Assembly: GCA_018895795.1 (NCBI GenBank)
Contig: JAHINZ010000378.1
Coordinates: 1-7,469 of the forward strand
Direction of reading: 5' to 3'
DNA: 7,469 bases
Origin: Alphaproteobacteria bacterium
GTDB taxonomy: Bacteria > Pseudomonadota > Alphaproteobacteria > Caulobacterales > Caulobacteraceae
Shown here: positions 6,037-7,469 of the stretch, piece after piece
How the letters are laid out: every line of letters starts with the position of its first letter
Position numbering within the stretch: the stretch's first letter is position 1
The notes under the pieces: model-generated
Database searches by the model: none
Told to the model about the DNA's origin: nothing
What the model saw: the letters and a program-made list of their open reading frames with translations, nothing else
Program-made: the position numbers and the translations under genes

Positions 6037-6669
6037 CTATTTCGCGGCGCCTTGGCCGGTCTCGCTGACCCAGGCGTTGAGCTCGCCTAGCGCTTGGTTC
6101 GTCGCCGCGTCATAGGCGTCAACGATGGGCCCGACGCGATTGGACGAGGCCTTCACGCGGGCCTCGAACAGCCGATCGCCGACCAGGGCCCGATCCTGGT
6201 TGCTGTTGAGCGCCGCGCGCACCTGCACAAGCACTTCGGGAGCAGCCTTGGGCCCGTTCACGTAATCGACCTCGAACGCGCGCACTTCCAGACGCAACAC
6301 CAGATCCGCCTTGGCCATCTCGCCGCGACCGATCAGACGGGCGCGACCGGCGCCCGCCTCGAAGGCGCGGGCGACAGCCTCGTCGAACAGCACGCTGGCG
6401 GGCGACACCCACCGCGCGCCGGCGATATAGGCGGCCTCGCCGTTGGTGAAGGTCAGCATACCGTCGCCGGCCGCGGCGCGGGTGAAGACCGTCGATGTTT
6501 TGAACACGCCAAACGCGGCGCCCGGCGGTTCTTTGGCGGCGCTGGCTGTGGGACTGTTGCCGAAGCGGTAGAGCGCGACAGGGTCGACCTTGGGGAGCAG
6601 ATTGACGCATCCGGCCAGAGCCAAGCAGATCGCCGCGACGGCGAGCGGGATAGGGCGGAGCGACTTCAC
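6037..6669 (-). CDS. ABC transporter auxiliary lipoprotein (PqiC-like)
   Basis: Lipoprotein of 210 residues of the ABC-type transport auxiliary family, which includes PqiC and partners MCE/Mla lipid transporters. The N-terminus has positive residues, a hydrophobic stretch and the lipobox LAGC, with Cys21 as the lipidated residue. Residue 22 is Val rather than Asp, which by the E. coli rule favours the outer membrane. The family pattern is visible in DPVALYRFG (29-37) and GEAAYIAGARWVSPASVLFDE (77-97), with further strand-like segments such as ADLVLRLEVRAFEVDYV (124-140). The start is GTG at 6667-6669 with GGAGG 7 bases upstream (6677-6681), inside the end of the MlaD-family gene. The two genes overlap by 4 bp (GTGA), indicating translational coupling. 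It is probably the last gene of the transporter operon, and would help link the periplasmic MCE protein to the outer membrane. Confidence 0.92.
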   Translation of the reverse strand: MKSLRPIPLAVAAICLALAGCVNLLPKVDPVALYRFGNSPTASAAKEPPGAAFGVFKTSTVFTRAAAGDGMLTFTNGEAAYIAGARWVSPASVLFDEAVARAFEAGAGRARLIGRGEMAKADLVLRLEVRAFEVDYVNGPKAAPEVLVQVRAALNSNQDRALVGDRLFEARVKASSNRVGPIVDAYDAATNQALGELNAWVSETGQGAAK

Positions 6670-7469
6670 GGCTTGACCTCCAGTTGCTTGGCGGGCGGCT
6701 TGCCGATCACGCCACGCGGGTTTTGTTCGACGTCGCCGACGAGACGATCCAGAGACTCAGCCGCCGACTGCAGGGTAACGATCGCTGACGAAAGTTGCGG
6801 CAGTCCCGTGCTGGCGAAGTCGGTCGTAGGGCCTTCAAGCTTCGAAATCATGCCGCGCGCATCCTTCGCGGCGGCTTTCATCTCCGCAGCGGCGTCCGCG
6901 AGTTCGCTGAGGGAGCGCTTGCCGTCGCCGTTGACAAGACTCTGGGTGGAGTTGGAAAGCTCGGCGATCGACTGGGCCGTGGTGTCGATGCTTTGCAGCG
7001 CCTTCTGGGCGTCGGCAATGATCGCCTTGCGCTCGCGCGCCTCGGCGGTGATCGCCTGAACATCGCTGAGCGCGGCGCTGAAGGTCTTGACGTTGTCGTC
7101 GGACAGCACGCGGTTGACGCGGTCCAGCGCCTCGATGGTGCGGGTCAGCACGGTGCCGCCGCCCTCCAGCAGATCAGACAGGGCGCTGCGCTGGCTTCGG
7201 ATCACAGGGATCTTGCCGTTTTGCACGGTTTCCTTGAGCAACGGCTTGGCGGGAGATCCCGCGGTGATCTGGACATAGTTCACGCCGGTGATGCCCTGGG
7301 GCTCCAGGGTCGCGAAGCTGTCGGTCTTGATCGGCACGTCCGAGGTCACCCGGGCCCGGGCGATAACCCGGTTGGGATCGCTTTTGTCGAGCGCGATTTT
7401 CGTCACCTCTCCGACCTTGATGCCGTTGAAGTGCACCTCGCCGCCTTCGGAAAGGCCGCGCACGGGGCC
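6666..7469 (-). CDS. MlaD-family (MCE domain) ABC transporter substrate-binding protein, 5' end missing
   Basis: The C-terminal 267 residues of an MCE/MlaD-family protein, the periplasmic, membrane-anchored lipid-binding component of an Mla-like ABC transporter. The frame is open to the right edge. A GTG at 7461-7463 is not a credible start because GPVRGLSEGGEV is continuous conserved MCE sequence and the N-terminal membrane anchor is missing. The MCE core is clear: VRGLSEGGEVHFNGIKVGEV at the edge, then the hallmark LEPQGITGVNYVQI (about 53-66 from that GTG). After it comes a long helical, probably coiled-coil region (about 90-245), common in MlaD-type proteins and thought to form a barrel or tunnel, ending in a QNPRGVIGKPPAKQLEVKP tail. 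It overlaps the lipoprotein gene by 4 bp. Permease (MlaE) and ATPase (MlaF) genes would be expected beyond the right edge. The sequence does not settle whether it carries phospholipid toward or away from the outer membrane. Confidence 0.93.
   Translation of the reverse strand, partial: GPVRGLSEGGEVHFNGIKVGEVTKIALDKSDPNRVIARARVTSDVPIKTDSFATLEPQGITGVNYVQITAGSPAKPLLKETVQNGKIPVIRSQRSALSDLLEGGGTVLTRTIEALDRVNRVLSDDNVKTFSAALSDVQAITAEARERKAIIADAQKALQSIDTTAQSIAELSNSTQSLVNGDGKRSLSELADAAAEMKAAAKDARGMISKLEGPTTDFASTGLPQLSSAIVTLQSAAESLDRLVGDVEQNPRGVIGKPPAKQLEVKP
6677..6681 (-). promoter_or_regulatory. Internal ribosome binding site for the auxiliary lipoprotein gene
   Basis: GGAGG on the minus strand, seven bases before the GTG at 6669, lies within the last codons of the MlaD-family gene. 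With the GTGA overlap it supports coupled translation and the choice of GTG as the start. Confidence 0.75.

Noticed and set aside
6011..6062. AGACCGG / CCGGTCT inverted repeat around the converging ends of NUDIX and lipoprotein genes as a bidirectional terminator
   Set aside because: The arms are 7 bp with a 38-base loop and no U run follows; the right arm lies in coding sequence. It is too weak to call.
6094..7059. Open frame of 321 codons on the plus strand opposite the MlaD and lipoprotein genes
   Set aside because: It spans two clearly real minus-strand genes and shows no recognisable motif. It is a shadow of GC-rich codon use.
7461..7463. GTG as the start of the MlaD-family gene
   Set aside because: It falls inside conserved MCE sequence, and a start here would lack the membrane anchor these proteins need.

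Overview
The window is GC-rich, densely coded DNA with codon use and protein families typical of an alphaproteobacterium. The DUF2336 protein, the style of the hybrid kinase and the overall character point to Caulobacterales (Caulobacter, Phenylobacterium or a relative). This placement is inferred from memory of protein families, not from a search. I see no RNA gene, insertion sequence, phage gene, CRISPR array or sign of recent transfer. It reads as ordinary chromosomal core or near-core DNA.

Layout from left to right. (1) The 3' part of a soluble lytic transglycosylase-like gene on the plus strand, cut by the left edge. (2) Converging on it with an 11-bp overlap, a class III (CaiB/BaiF) CoA-transferase on the minus strand. 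(3) Behind that on the same strand, 94 bp away, a membrane hybrid histidine kinase with six predicted membrane segments, HisKA, HATPase and a C-terminal receiver. (4) A 151-bp divergent regulatory gap with several short repeats. (5) A DUF2336 helical-repeat protein on the plus strand. (6) 75 bp later, a NUDIX hydrolase of the long NUDT19-like type. (7) Converging on the NUDIX gene, the distal end of an MCE/Mla-type lipid ABC transporter operon on the minus strand: an auxiliary lipoprotein gene overlapping an MlaD-family gene by 4 bp. The MlaD gene runs off the right edge, and its permease and ATPase genes would be expected just beyond it.

How the genes relate. Only the MlaD/lipoprotein pair is clearly one functional unit: a periplasmic substrate-binding component and an outer-membrane-type lipoprotein of an envelope lipid transporter. 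The kinase and the DUF2336 gene share a divergent control region, so co-regulation or a shared pathway is possible but not shown. The CoA-transferase and the NUDIX hydrolase may both act on acyl-CoAs, but they are not linked transcriptionally.

No clear new multi-gene system is visible. The points most worth a second look are the divergent kinase/DUF2336 region (a hairpin where the ribosome binding site should be, a repeated gcgttacgg element, and matching sequence at two candidate start codons) and the kinase's receiver, which lacks the usual switch residues. No gene-free stretch exceeds 300 bp.
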